Assembly (NCBI GenBank): GCA_025765595.1
Contig: JAIVFH010000030.1
Location: 62,001-126,000 of the forward strand
Direction of reading: 5' to 3'
Length of the DNA stretch: 64,000 bases
DNA from: Obelidium mucronatum
Taxonomy: Eukaryota > Chytridiomycota > Chytridiomycetes > Chytridiales > Chytriomycetaceae
Shown: piece by piece, positions 31,910-45,905 of the stretch
How the letters are laid out: every line of letters starts with the position of its first letter
Position numbering within the stretch: the stretch's first letter is position 1
Notes under the pieces: generated by a model
The model's input: the letters and a program-made list of their open reading frames with translations, nothing else
Told to the model about the DNA's origin: nothing
The model's database searches: none
Position numbers and translations under genes: made by a program

Positions 31910-34571
31910 TATGTTGTCGACAGCTGCCGTGGCGGAAGCTGTTGGGGGATCTCCAAGTCAGTCCAGAACTGAAAACAAAAACCCTGATAAAAGCAAAGAA
32001 GGGAAAAATGAAGAAGGGCCAGAAGATGTGGTGGAGGACTTTGGTGCTTCAACTGATGTTTCAAAGAACAACACTGTGGTGGAGAAGACATTAGATGAAT
32101 GGGGACAGTTGCTTTTGTTACTCTCTGCGCCAACGTACGCAGAGTTCAAGAGTTTAGTCATTGACCACTTCAAAGCTGTAAATCACCCAATCAAAGTTTT
32201 TGATGTGGAGCTTCGAGATGTGAAGCAACAAGATGGAACAACTCGAAGGGAGATTATCCGAGGTGAGTCTATGAATACTATTATTTCCAATGATTAATAC
32301 TTCATTATAAATTAGCAATATTTTCATGCGATCGTGCAGGCAAACCAAAACCAAAACATACGGAAGATCCTACCAAATACCGCCAATCGAAAAGCAAGAA
32401 AATCGATTGCCGCTTCAAAATTGCTGCAAGTCAGATATCTGGGAAGAATTGGGAATTTACTGAGCCAGCAAAGAAAGGATTTTGGGGCATGTGGCAAAGT
32501 CACTGGAAGGGACACAACCATGACCCGGAAGTGGACAATAAATGGATTGCACGCTATGGTATCAGAAGGAGAATAGACAAAGAAGATTTGCCATTTGTTA
32601 CCGCTATGGCGAAGGAGGGAATGGAGGTGGTGAAAATCAGAGAAGCTGCCATAGCACTAGGCAAAAGTAGGGCGCTTGAACGTGGAGAAGAATTCTTAGG
32701 AGTCGCGCCATACAAAGACTTTGCCAATGCTGTCCAGAAAATTCGGCAAGACTTCAGCATGGATACACAGCAGCTTGCTAAACCAACAGAAGCTCTAGAC
32801 TACCTGTCAAGCCTGAGCAGTTCTACAGTACTCTTTCGCACTAAGCATGACAGCGAAATGCGACTAATCGCACTCTTCTGGTGCTATAAAGAAGAAATCG
32901 AGAACTTCAAATTGTATGGTGACGTAGCCATTCAAGACATAACAGCGAACGCCATCCATGGAATGTCATCTTCTAGCATTGTCGGAGTGAATTCAGAGTT
33001 CCAGACTATACCATTCGGTCATGCCGCCCTCTCATTTCAAGACACCGCCTCTCATGAATGGCAATGGGAAACATTTCAGCTTTTCTTTGGGAAGTTACCA
33101 ACCGTTCTCATTACCGACGAGGATTTAGCTGTTTGTGCTGCCATGGACAGCCCTGCCTTTTCCCACACTACCCATGTGATTTGTTTGTACCATCTGGCAA
33201 TGCAAAACATTCCCAAAAATATGCGTCCTAAACTGGGGCGCACTTTTGATGAGTTCTACGGGATGTGGTGGAAAGCCCAACGATGCATCACAGAGGCATC
33301 CTTCGAAAAATGCTGGATTCAGTGTGCTGCTCTTGTGACTGCTGCAGCAACTTCCGATGAATCAAAAACTAATGCAATGACTTATCTGGATCGTCTGTAT
33401 TCAACGCGGATGAAGTGGGCTCGGCCTTGGACATCAAAAATCTCAACGCTTGGCATGCAAGCAAGTGGCCGAGTGGAAAAGTATCAAGATTTAATCAAAC
33501 GAGGAAGAGTGGGATCTCTTCTACATCACATCAAACAAGTTGAATCCATTTCGAAAGCTTTTGATGATAAGCAGGATTTTATTCAGAGCCAAGCCGAATC
33601 TCGACTCCCAAACAAAGAATCGCAAGTCATGTTGCGTACATTCAAGCCTGTGTTGGCACTTGTTGAAAAGTATTGCAGTGTTTGGTACAAGTCTGTGATG
33701 CAAGAGAAAATTGTTCTCTCGTTCACCTTGGAAGCCACCCCAATCTCCGAAGATGAAATTAATCAACAAATGGAAGAGTTCGAAGAAGACAACGACCACG
33801 AAGTTTTGATTCCTGGTGACAAACCTCCTTCAGACATTCAAAGTACTCACTTGAAGCTTATATCGCTGAAGGAACCTTCCCATTGGTGTTCAGAGTGTTT
33901 TCGAAGTCACCTCCTGCATTGGTTTCTCAAGTCACAAGCAATATGTTGCTTTGCTTGTCGATGGATCTCATTTATGTACTGACTTGCTCCACTGCCGTTC
34001 CGGTGTCATCTGTGAGCATTTTTGGGCAGTGCAGCTCAAGGTACAGGAAAGCAGTCCCTTGTTTCATCTTGATTTGATTCCTAGACGGTTTTGGAAAGAG
34101 CAGCATCAATCTGCAACACTGGATTCAGTGTGGGTTGGGGTTGCTCGTCAGACCTCTTTTGCTTGGATTCCGCCATCTCCTGGTTTTCAAGGCCTTTTCA
34201 CTGCTGTGCAAGCCAGCCTAGCTGCAAGTACGTTGGCTCCCCCTCCTGCTACAGCCAAGGAAAGAGATTTGAAGAGGCATCATGCAAACTGGATGGCAGA
34301 TTCTCAAAAGGGATTTGATATGATGTATCGAAACAATCCAGATCCTCAAGCCATTGGTGATAAGAGAGTTAAGCTGTGGAACTCATTTTTTGAAAATGAG
34401 ATGCGATCCGAAGATATCAGAGAGCCGCCAGCAGTTCGAGGGAAGGGACGCCCACGAAAGAGGCGTATTCTGAATGCCTGTGAGTCAAAAAAGGGAAAGA
34501 AGCCGCGTTCTGAAAATTCTTTACTCTCTTCCCCGGTTCCTCCAAAACGTGATAGAAAGGGTGACGATTGA
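31737..34571 (+). CDS. MULE transposase with FAR1/WRKY-GCM1-like DNA-binding domain and SWIM zinc finger
   Basis: Exons 31737-32262 and 32340 onward are joined by a 77-nt intron. After an acidic N-terminal region come a FAR1-like DNA-binding domain (KIDCRFKIAASQISGKNWEF, HWKGHNHDPEV) and the RNase-H-fold MULE core: FGHAALSFQD, VLITDEDLAVCAAM and THVICLYHLAMQNI. The SWIM-type zinc finger is LCTDLLHCRSGVICEHFWAV, and the tail ends in a basic AT-hook-like GKGRPRKRR. Between the core and the SWIM finger (about 33780-33950) the frame changes by +1; an unrecognised intron or a one-base indel could explain it. It would catalyse excision and insertion at the inverted repeats. The start may be 31737 or lie in the upstream protease gene if the two are spliced together. 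Confidence 0.85.
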
Positions 34572-34710
34572 GTTAAGTGCAGTCAAGTTGAATAAATTAC
34601 CATAAACAAGTGCAAACGATTTTTCTCAGTGTTTTCCATAAGCAGACAGGTTTTCTATTGTTATAACAAGTACAGAAATGTCACTAAAAGTGCAGTTGTC
34701 CACAGTTTTT

Positions 34711-34824
34711 ATTTTGGGGTCAATTAGGCACTGGGGCTAAATGACCAGGATGGGGGTCGGTCTTATTTGACCGGGATGGGGGTCGAATAAGACTGACCGG
34801 GATGGGGGTCAAATAGATTTTTCC
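34711..34824 (-). repeat. Right terminal inverted repeat of the MULE
   Basis: 114 bp, reverse complement of 30138-30251. It ends GATTTTTCC at 34824 and is followed by the TTTTTTAGA duplication (34825-34833). Confidence 0.95.
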
Positions 34825-34881
34825 TTTTTTAGAAAGAAAACACCACTGGCTGATTAACGTGTCCAATTGAGATTCGTCTGT

Positions 34882-36416
34882 TTATTTGGCATACGCAGCC
34901 TTCACGAACTTGGCGATGGTCTGCAATTGAATATTGGAAGTTCCTTCATAAATCGCACCAATTCGAGAATCACGGTAGAACTTTTCGATTGGAAACTCTC
35001 TGGTGAAACCAACACCTCCAACCCATTCAACAGCTTTGGAAGAAGCCCGTTCGGCAACTTGAGATGAGTACAGCTTGGCCATGGCTGCTTGTTTGACCTA
35101 AACAAAACATAATTCATGGGATCAGGAAGAGAAGAAAAAAAGCTGTATACTTACAAAATCCTTGCCCTCCTCCTTCAATCTCGCAGCATTGTACGTCAAA
35201 AGCCTAGCAGCTTCAATTTCTGTTGCGATTTGCGCGTACTGAAACTGCATTCCTTGAAAGTCACCAATCAAAGTTCCAAACTGTTTGCGTTGGAACATGT
35301 ACGGCAAGGCTTCGTCAACAGCTCCTTGAGCAAGGCCAACCATTTGGGCAGCAATTCCAATCCGTCCTTCGTTCAAGATCTCAATCGCGTACTTGTATCC
35401 CTTTCCGATTTCCCCGAGAATGTTGGAGGCGGGTACTTTGATGTCATCAAACGAAAGGCCACAAGTGGAAGAAGCTCTGATACCAAGCTGTCAAATCATG
35501 ATATGTCAGAACAGGTTTTCAAAAATAGGATACGTGCTTCAAAAAAATAATTCACCGCCTTCGGCAGTTAAATTCCATCTCCTCACCTTAATCTCCTTCT
35601 TTGCAATCTTGACCCCATCTTCTCGGTCCACAATAAAGCAAGTGATTCCCTTGTATCCTTTACTTGGATCTACATTGGCAAAGACCAAGAAAACATCGGC
35701 TTCATACGAATTGGTAATCCACATTTTGCTGCCATTGAGAATATAGTAGTCGCCCTTCTTCTCAGCACGGGTCTGCAAAGCAAACGCATCGGATCCGCTT
35801 CCAGCTTCAGAGAGACAAAAACAGCCGACAGTGTCTGTGGAGAGACGTGGAAGGTATTTTTCTTTTTGCGCATCGGTGCCGTATTTGTGGAAGAGAGTGT
35901 TGACCAACGTGTTTTGAACATCACACACAACACTGATACTTGGATCCACTTTGGATTTGGCGGGGTCAAGAGATCTCAGAATCTTCACCTTCAACAGTCA
36001 AAACAGCACCCATAAAGGTTGATTCAGCGCCGCCATATTTTGACTCAGTCTCTATTCCCATAAGTCCCTGGTCAAAGAGCCCTGCGGTTATTATATATTA
36101 TTTCGTATATTCTTCAATTATGCTCAAAGACTAATACCTTTCAGGACAGACTTGTCCAGCAGTTCAGCTTCGTCCATCGCTCTTACTTTGGGGCGAACTT
36201 GTTCATTTGCGAACTTTGCGACTGAGTGGGAGAGACAATGGGTTAAGAGCCACATGGGAACTCTCTCAATTAGACTCAGAAACCTGCATCACGCAACAGC
36301 TCTTCTTCATCAGACAAAGTATAAAGCGACGGTAATGACGAGTTGAATCGTTTTGCCGAGCTGAAGCGGCCAACAATGGCAGGAATTCGTTTCGAGAAGG
36401 TGGCGATTTTAAACAT
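34882..36416 (-). CDS. ACADSB: Short/branched-chain acyl-CoA dehydrogenase, mitochondrial
   Basis: About five exons on the minus strand from ATG 36416 ([20 protein letters not shown], a typical mitochondrial presequence). Conserved parts: [19 protein letters not shown] (flavin/substrate site), [58 protein letters not shown]-like [20 protein letters not shown], and [20 protein letters not shown] with [13 protein letters not shown], whose glutamate is the catalytic base position of the family. The RASSTC and [12 protein letters not shown] signatures fit ACADSB better than other members. It oxidises 2-methyl branched or short acyl-CoA in isoleucine degradation and passes electrons to ETF. One intron carries a lone GC hairpin (35554-35568). 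Confidence 0.92.
35554..35568. repeat. Isolated GC hairpin in an acyl-CoA dehydrogenase intron
   Basis: ACCGCCTTCGGCAGT differs by one base from the main hairpin type of the OMA1 intron 18 kb away. It lies 18 nt inside the intron from the donor GTGAGG (35586 on the minus strand), almost the same distance as the first hairpin in the OMA1 intron. Confidence 0.8.
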
Positions 36417-36567
36417 TGTTTTTTTTATTTCCAAGGATTTGACTCATGGGTAAAACCTGGTAAAACCTAGATAAAACCTGTAAAACACTTTCAAGTTGTA
36501 GAAAAGAACGGTTCCAACATGAGTTCTTATTCAGTAAATGATGCAAAGGCGCGAAAGAAGATAAATT

Positions 36568-36603
<36 letters not shown>

Positions 36604-37165
36604 GCGCAATTCGCGTATTTACCGTTAATCGTGTTATTCATTAATCGGCCGTGCGTCTGCAACAGAATTCTCTTGGCCTGATTTACCTACCAAAGGTCCA
36701 AAGAATGACGCTCTTGTGTAGCTTGGGACTCGCAACAGCCCTTCACTGCGTCAAAAATCAGATCACCAAAGAATCCGATTCATCAGATGGGAATGCGAAT
36801 GCCAATCAGACGTTAGAGTGCGAACGCGCAAGAGAAGAATATCACTGAAGAAGAAATGGATTTTTTGGATGGATACAAATCCATGTTTTTAAATGATTTA
36901 TTGGACACTTTGTATTTAACCTTATTATCAACGGTGTATTTTTATTTACTTTTCCTCCTCGTGTTTTTGTTCGATTTTCACTAATTTTTCCTCCATGTTC
37001 AATGCGCCTCAATTCCGCCAATAACGCCTCGAAATTCCCTCATGCGACGCTTAAGTCATGCGCGACATTTGTAGAACTGATGGTGAGAATCATAAAAATG
37101 TCACTCTAATTCACTTTTACTACAAAAACTATAACACTACTAGAACACTCCTTTCCGTCTTCTGT
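36417..37165. other. Intergenic interval with a long poly-A tract
   Basis: A run of about 33 A lies at 36570-36602. A short plus-strand frame (36651-36848, containing MTLLCSLGLATALHCVKN) is not supported by any family. The rest is AT-rich and probably holds the promoter of the acyl-CoA dehydrogenase gene and the 3' flank of the SRPBCC gene. Confidence 0.5.
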
Positions 37166-37648
37166 TTATTGAAACAATCCGGAAACATCTTTTCCATCGA
37201 CTTTCCCTTCCTCCACAAGAGTCTTTAAATTCCTTGTACAAATATCAAACGCCTTGGGCAGGAACGGAGCAAACAACAGATTCCACACAAAGCCAACATT
37301 TCCAGTAATACGTACACCCATCTCAAGATCCACGGCTTGTGCTGATTCATCCACAGCCTTGAATTTCCAGTACCAGTCGGCATCAGCACCAGGCAGCTTG
37401 GTGAGGTATTCAACTTGCTCATTCTCAATCACGTTTCGAATGACAAAGTCGAAGGAGCGGCCATTGTTCATTGTTAGAGAGCCGGTGGCGCCTTCGAGGT
37501 TTGTCAGCGCTGCTTGTTTGTCAGTCAGAGTCACGGCTTTGAGGTCCACGTCCCAGACGGGCCATTGCTCGGCCTTCTTGAGAACAGCAAAGAGGCGGGA
37601 CGGGGATCCGTTGATGCGGATCACTTTCTTGTTGGTGTTGGCAAACAT
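37166..37648 (-). CDS. SRPBCC / polyketide cyclase-like lipid-binding protein
   Basis: Single exon, about 160 aa. The start is taken as ATG 37648 (MFANTNKKVIRINGSPSRLF) because no ATG precedes it in frame. The pattern fits the helix-grip fold: beta-1 KVIRINGSPSRLFAVL, helix AEQWPVWDVDL, strands WYWKFKAVDESAQAVDLEMG, and a C-terminal helix PKAFDICTRNLKTLVEEGK. Such proteins bind hydrophobic ligands or act as cyclases; no specific substrate is implied by the sequence. No signal peptide is evident in the chosen start. Neighbours give no clue to its role. Confidence 0.65.
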   Translation of the reverse strand: MFANTNKKVIRINGSPSRLFAVLKKAEQWPVWDVDLKAVTLTDKQAALTNLEGATGSLTMNNGRSFDFVIRNVIENEQVEYLTKLPGADADWYWKFKAVDESAQAVDLEMGVRITGNVGFVWNLLFAPFLPKAFDICTRNLKTLVEEGKVDGKDVSGLFQ

Positions 37649-37798
37649 ATTTTGTTGTTCTTTTTTGGTGGTTGTGATCGATTTGTTTGCAATCCAAACC
37701 TGAATCGGCAATATAAATTTGATTTCAAATCATATAAACGTGTCGCGAGATCTATTTTATTATTCAATTTACCAAAAAAAAATCGTGATAAACTTCAA

Positions 37799-38385
37799 AT
37801 GCGTTGGCTGATTTTCGAGAATGAGATTGAGCAACAGCAGACGATGCCACAGATAGAAGAACCAAGAACAGAAGGCGTCGCCAGTGCGGACTCCGCCCGC
37901 TTGCGTGGCTCTGCCGTCGGCAAATTGGGCGCATTGCGCGTTGAATCCCAGGAAAACATCCACACTGCACACTCCGCAATCCCGGCAGCTCCTTTGAGCA
38001 ATAAACCCATATGGAGTTCAAGACATGCAATTCAGTTTTACTTCATGTTCCAGGAATAACCGACGTGTTTGTCACTATGGACACGCCCATTTATTGGTCC
38101 AAGCGAAAAAAAAACTGGGTTGCGAACTATGTGTTGTTGGAAGAAAAAGGCTTGGGGCTTGGGTGGGTGAAAGAGGGGAACATTGATCCAAGCAGGAGAC
38201 CATACTCTTTCTTCGTTTTTTGTTTTGTTCCTTACTACTTTTTCGTAGCGGAAGGGAATGCCACGTTTAAGAGATTCATTGGATTCTCCTTCTTCACTCG
38301 ATTGTTCGCCAAATTCTTCTTCTTCATCAGATTCTTTTTTGGCAGAACTTTGGCGGTGAGCGAATCACAAGGGTACTCTTTTTGA
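37799..38385 (+). CDS. Hypothetical protein, doubtful
   Basis: An ATG at 37799 opens MRWLIFENEIEQQQTMPQIE and continues, GC-richer than the surroundings, to about 38058. A second frame from about 38060 (ITDVFVTMDTPIYWSKRKKN) could be joined by a short intron ending at the CAG near 38053 and runs to 38385 with Phe-rich hydrophobic segments. No domain is recognised. The opposite strand is open too (37764-38030), so even the strand is uncertain. Confidence 0.3.
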
Positions 38386-38424
38386 ATGGATCGTCGGGGA
38401 TGCTTTTGGATTATCCTGGACCTC

Positions 38425-39537
38425 TCACACCAACCCGGACATGATTCTCGTTGATGTGGTTCTCATCAACGCGGTCCTCGTCTTGGTAAAAGAAAGGTGT
38501 TCGAAACGGGGGGCAGAACGCCTCAATTCACCTTGCAGGTTATCACCCAAGTTTTGCTGTTCTGCTTCCGGTCCATCTGACTTCAAATAATCATCAAAGT
38601 TTTCAACGCCAGAGTTGGTATCATACAAGAAGCGCAGTCAGGCTCAGTATTGCTTGCTCTGTCTAGTGAAACAAGGCAATACAGTGATCAATGACAGCGC
38701 AGGTCTTGTGCTGCGCCGCTCTGCAGTCCACCAGTTGCTGGAGTGCAGGGGCACCTGAAACGCGCAGTCTTTGATGTCACACCACGGCATCAGGTCCACC
38801 AGCAAAGGCGAAATCTGGACATGCAGATCAGTCGAGTGGACGCCAAAAATCTCCGCCGCGACGCTCGCCCGAGCCACCAGCTGCTCAACTTTCGTTGATG
38901 CACGGAGGATTTAGGCATACCACCTTTCGCCATCTCACAAACAGCCACACCAACTGGCAACCGCCTTCTCCACAAGGCCCAGCATGGCCATTGACTGCTC
39001 GGCCGCAGATGCCGCCTGCGCTTCGCTGATCACGAGGGCGTCCCAAACCCTCGCGTCGTGCGCCATTTGGCGCTGGAAACAGCTTCTGCAGCCGTGAAGG
39101 AGGTTCAACCCCTTCTCGCTGCATTCGCGCAGCAGGTGGTTGTCCTCCACGAGCTGCGCAACCTTTGCGTCAGACTCGGCCAGTTGTGCCTCCAGCACCT
39201 CGACGCGGCGCTCAAGACGCACACGGACTTCGTCCGACTGAGATGTCGAACGAGCGGCCCGGTTTGAAGCCAATTTCTTGATTTTCAGTGGCGCTGGCAC
39301 AGACTGCTTTGCTGGGGCGGCGACGCGAATACTGCTCTGGAGGGGAATCCTGAAAGGCGGAGTCATGGATAAATAGATCGCTTTTGATTTAATTTTCCTT
39401 ACTGGTTGAGGGCTGGCCTTTGGTTTGGAAGACAGTGGTGACTCCTTCAACTTTAAGGGCGTCGTTGCCGTCAACCAACAGACCCATTCATTTTCACACA
39501 GCGTCTTTAAAGTGTACCACTTTCGGATTATCAGCAA
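38425..39537 (-). CDS. bZIP-like transcription factor (degenerate basic region)
   Basis: Minus-strand exons. After an intron removing about 39350-39405 the protein reads KIKKLASNRAARSTSQSDEV, then RLERRVEVLEAQLAESDAKV and AQLVEDNHLLRE. This resembles a bZIP: NRAAR is the core of the basic region, although the usual arginine nine residues on is glutamine here, and it is followed by a heptad leucine/valine zipper of about five turns. Downstream come ASAAEQSMAMLGLVEKAV and, after a probable 50-nt intron, a C-terminal region with VHSTDLHVQISPLLVDLMPW. It is likely a nuclear DNA-binding protein, but the altered basic region could mean changed specificity or a plain coiled-coil protein. The exact splice near 38900 and the last exon are not certain. 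Confidence 0.5.
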
Positions 39538-39734
39538 CCAGTGGTATTTGTCTTTTTGATTTCGATATCGACAAGAGAATCGTTGTCAAATAAGTTGAAT
39601 CATTGTCAGGGGCTCTTGATATATACATAGTTCTCCACCAACAAACAAAAGCAGACAGTGCCGGACATGTTAAATTTCAGTTCAAGCAAGAGCAGTATTA
39701 TTCGTAATCTCGTAGTACTTGCAAAATGTATACG

Positions 39735-40600
39735 TCAAGTCACCCATTCAGTTGTATTAGAAACTACCCGTTTTCTTCCATCTTTCAGATACCGCAACGT
39801 CAAGCTAATGCGCCGGTAGTTTGCGTCTCTCAAAATAGGCTTTTCAGTGCTTTCCGGAAGTTGGACAGACTTTGTCTTTGTGATTCCATGCATCCATTTA
39901 TACCGAGAATCACCAGAAAGAATCAAAACACTTCGCGGTTCCAATAGAATTCGCATCGGAGTTTGTAAATCAGTTGCATTTTCTTCATGATTGTTAAGGA
40001 TTGGCTTGAGATCCATCCACACTGGATTCACGAGCGATATTGTATAAATATAGTGGCCAAATGCATCTGGGTCTTCCAAATGGCAAGAGAGGCCAGTGCT
40101 CCCAATGTATTCGTTCACAAGAAGTTGTGTTGGTGATATCTCTGGATCGTACAAATGGCGCGTTGTGGAGAGAACGTGGTCAATCAGCCATTGCACTTTT
40201 TCGAGTGGATTTATTGCCGGTGCATTGGGTTGTAGAGTTGAGACGTCGTGTGTGGTGTGGTAATAAACCTTCAAGAGACAATGTCACTATTTGCAAAGAA
40301 GATGATCAATCCAAAGAGCGCCAAACTCACTTCTCCGTGAAACTGAAGCCGTCTTCGAATACTCAGCGATTCGTAAGGAGTTTCTTGAATCGTGTTGAGG
40401 ATTTGCGTTTCTTGCAAAGCTGTCAAACAGTTGGGAAGATACCACAACCCAGAGGAAGGCTGGGAGCCTGACTCGCGCTGCTTCCCTTCTTGATGAATAG
40501 ATTTCCGACTCTTTGAATTGGTGCATTCCACAGTGTTGAGCCCACGTCTGGTTTTGCTATTCGCTGTTGTATCTTTGTCGACAGCAAGCGGTGGAAGCAT
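39735..40600 (-). CDS. AlkB-like Fe(II)/2-oxoglutarate dioxygenase
   Basis: Two exons: 40600 to about 40330 and about 40274-39735. Exon 1 ends GLWYLPNCLTALQETQILNT, then RRRLQFHGEV, the N-terminal AlkB pattern. Exon 2 has LLVNEYIGSTGLSCHLEDPD (metal-site His, with Glu where most AlkBs have Asp: HxE), YTISLVNPVWMDL, LEPRSVLILSGDSRYKWMHG (second metal His) and YRRISLTLRYL (2-oxoglutarate-binding Arg). AlkB family enzymes demethylate nucleic acids or proteins; this one resembles the ALKBH6/8-type dioxygenase cores but lacks an RRM or methyltransferase. Length about 270 aa. The first 50 residues are Ser/Lys-rich and unconserved, so the start is uncertain. Confidence 0.75.
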
Positions 40601-40791
40601 AGGAACTTCCTCGGTTTTGATGGTACCATAAAGCTGAAGGTGTATCTAGAATTCATTTGAAGAATTCGGCCGTCGTTTCCCGTTTTTTGATGTGATTTAT
40701 TTTGGGGTTTCCCAAAACCTGAACAAAGCAGTGCAGTTGGATTGATATACGAATATTAAAATAGAGAATAATATAGTAAGATCTTCATTTT

Positions 40792-42052
40792 TCATCCCAA
40801 AATATCGTGAAAGGGGCGTAGAGGCATCTTCAAGCCAGGGAGCAAAGGGCCAGACACAACGATTGCCTCCACAAACTTTGAAGACTCCATCTTGGGAGGC
40901 TTCGCAGTCATAACCGCCTTTAAAAGAGCTTGCAGATTTTCTAATTAAAAAAAAAAAAAAAACTCGCATCAGCTGTGGAACAAACGTTATCATCATTTGT
41001 TTTGTTCAACCTTGGATCTCTTGGTCATTCCATTCAGACTTGCAGATATCCATATGAACGATTCCTTGAGCATCAGCAGAGAATTTGCTTACTGACTTGA
41101 TGGAGTTGATCATACCCGCAATATCATCCGACACAGTTCCTGAAAAAAAAGGTCAACAAGGGGATGCAATGAGAATATGAGATAAAAAATATTAAATTAC
41201 CTCGTCCCGGACTTGGCATTAGACCTACACATCAAAAAACTGCTCAGTGACTACAACCCTTTTCCGGTGGGGAAAAAAAAAAGATTACCCTTTGGCCCAA
41301 GAATCTTCGCAATCTTGAGAACCTTGGGAAACATTTCCTTTGTTGCAAGGCACCGGTCGAATTCAAGTTCGCCCTTTTCGATCTATTCGGGTTTTTTTTT
41401 GGCAAGTTGGAATCAGCCTCACAAAAGACAAAACCACCGGCGCGTTTCGTGCGGAATTAATTCACCTTTTCCAACAAGCTCTTCACCGCCAACAATTTGA
41501 GCGCCTAGTTTCGTTGCTTCTTCGGCATGTACCCCCTGTGGGTAAGAAAAACAGAGAAACGTCCAATGATAAGAATTCTTTGTATGAAACCCTCTCTAAA
41601 CACGTTAGATAGGAAGATTAAATGGCTCACAGTTGCAAAGACAAGAAGCTTCTCAGATAATCCAGAATCTGAAGAATCCGAAGCAATTGGATGTGGCAGA
41701 GAGACATCGCCACGAATTGGTTTCATTCCTTCTTCAGGCTTCGGAACAATAATATGCGCAGTCAGAGTCTTGTTGTCGTTCATTGTATATAGCTAGCATG
41801 CAATCCCCAAGTCAGTTTTGGCGTTGAGCGAAGAGCAATGAAGAAACAGATATGTACCCTCAAGGCATTCAAGGCATCCGATACAGACACATTTGACTGA
41901 TTTTCAACGTCTCTCAGCAGCTTCTTTTGCTTGTTGTATAGCTTTCGATCATAGGCTCTGACGGTAGAGAGTCGCAGGGGGTTTGCAGTGGCGCTCAGCA
42001 GCTGGATCTTGAGAGAAGAGTAATCGATTAATTCAGCAGCTTCTCCGCTCAT
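40792..42052 (-). CDS. MRPL1: Mitochondrial large-subunit ribosomal protein uL1m
   Basis: At least six exons from ATG 42052 (MSGEAAELIDYSSLKIQLLS) to the stop at 40792. Conserved bacterial-type L1 parts: VSVSDALNALR, NDNKTLTAHIIVPKPEEG, LLVFAT, GAQIVGGEELVGKGE, ILGPKG, LMPSPGRGTVSDDIAG, and a C-terminal exon ENLQALLKAVMTAKPPKMES ending PLRPFHDILG. The GGEEL and LGPKGLMPxPxxGTV signatures distinguish it from cytosolic L10a. It binds 23S-like rRNA at the L1 stalk of the mitoribosome. Some internal exons are only 50-100 nt. The gene is separated from the AlkB-like gene by about 190 bp on the same strand. Confidence 0.85.
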
Positions 42053-42205
42053 GGAAGCAAGCGAACCGGTGCGGATTTGACGTTTGAGCGAAGAAGGATT
42101 TGAGAAAACATTTTTAATTCAAAGAAAAATAAAAAAAATAAAAAGAATAAGTAACAAAAGTCTAATGCAAGCAGACAAACCAAAGTTACCTCTTGAATTC
42201 AGCGA

Positions 42206-45847
<3,642 letters not shown>

Positions 45848-45905
45848 CAGTTTGTGTATACATAGAGAAACTTAAATATACATTCATATATCACTTGATT
45901 TATTG

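Larger units (their letters stand above)
30138..34824 (+). mobile_element. Mutator-like element (MULE), 4687 bp, apparently intact
   Basis: The element is bounded by perfect 114-bp terminal inverted repeats (30138-30251 and 34711-34824) and by a 9-bp target duplication. It encodes a Ulp1-like cysteine protease and a MULE transposase on its plus strand. Identity of the two termini and of the target duplication suggests recent insertion. It lies between the 3' end of the acyl-CoA dehydrogenase gene and the start codon of the F-box/ankyrin gene, both on the minus strand; before insertion their stop and start would have been about 60 bp apart. Confidence 0.95.

Noticed and set aside
36651..36848. 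Small plus-strand gene
   Set aside because: Short, no family, no splice support; it may be chance.
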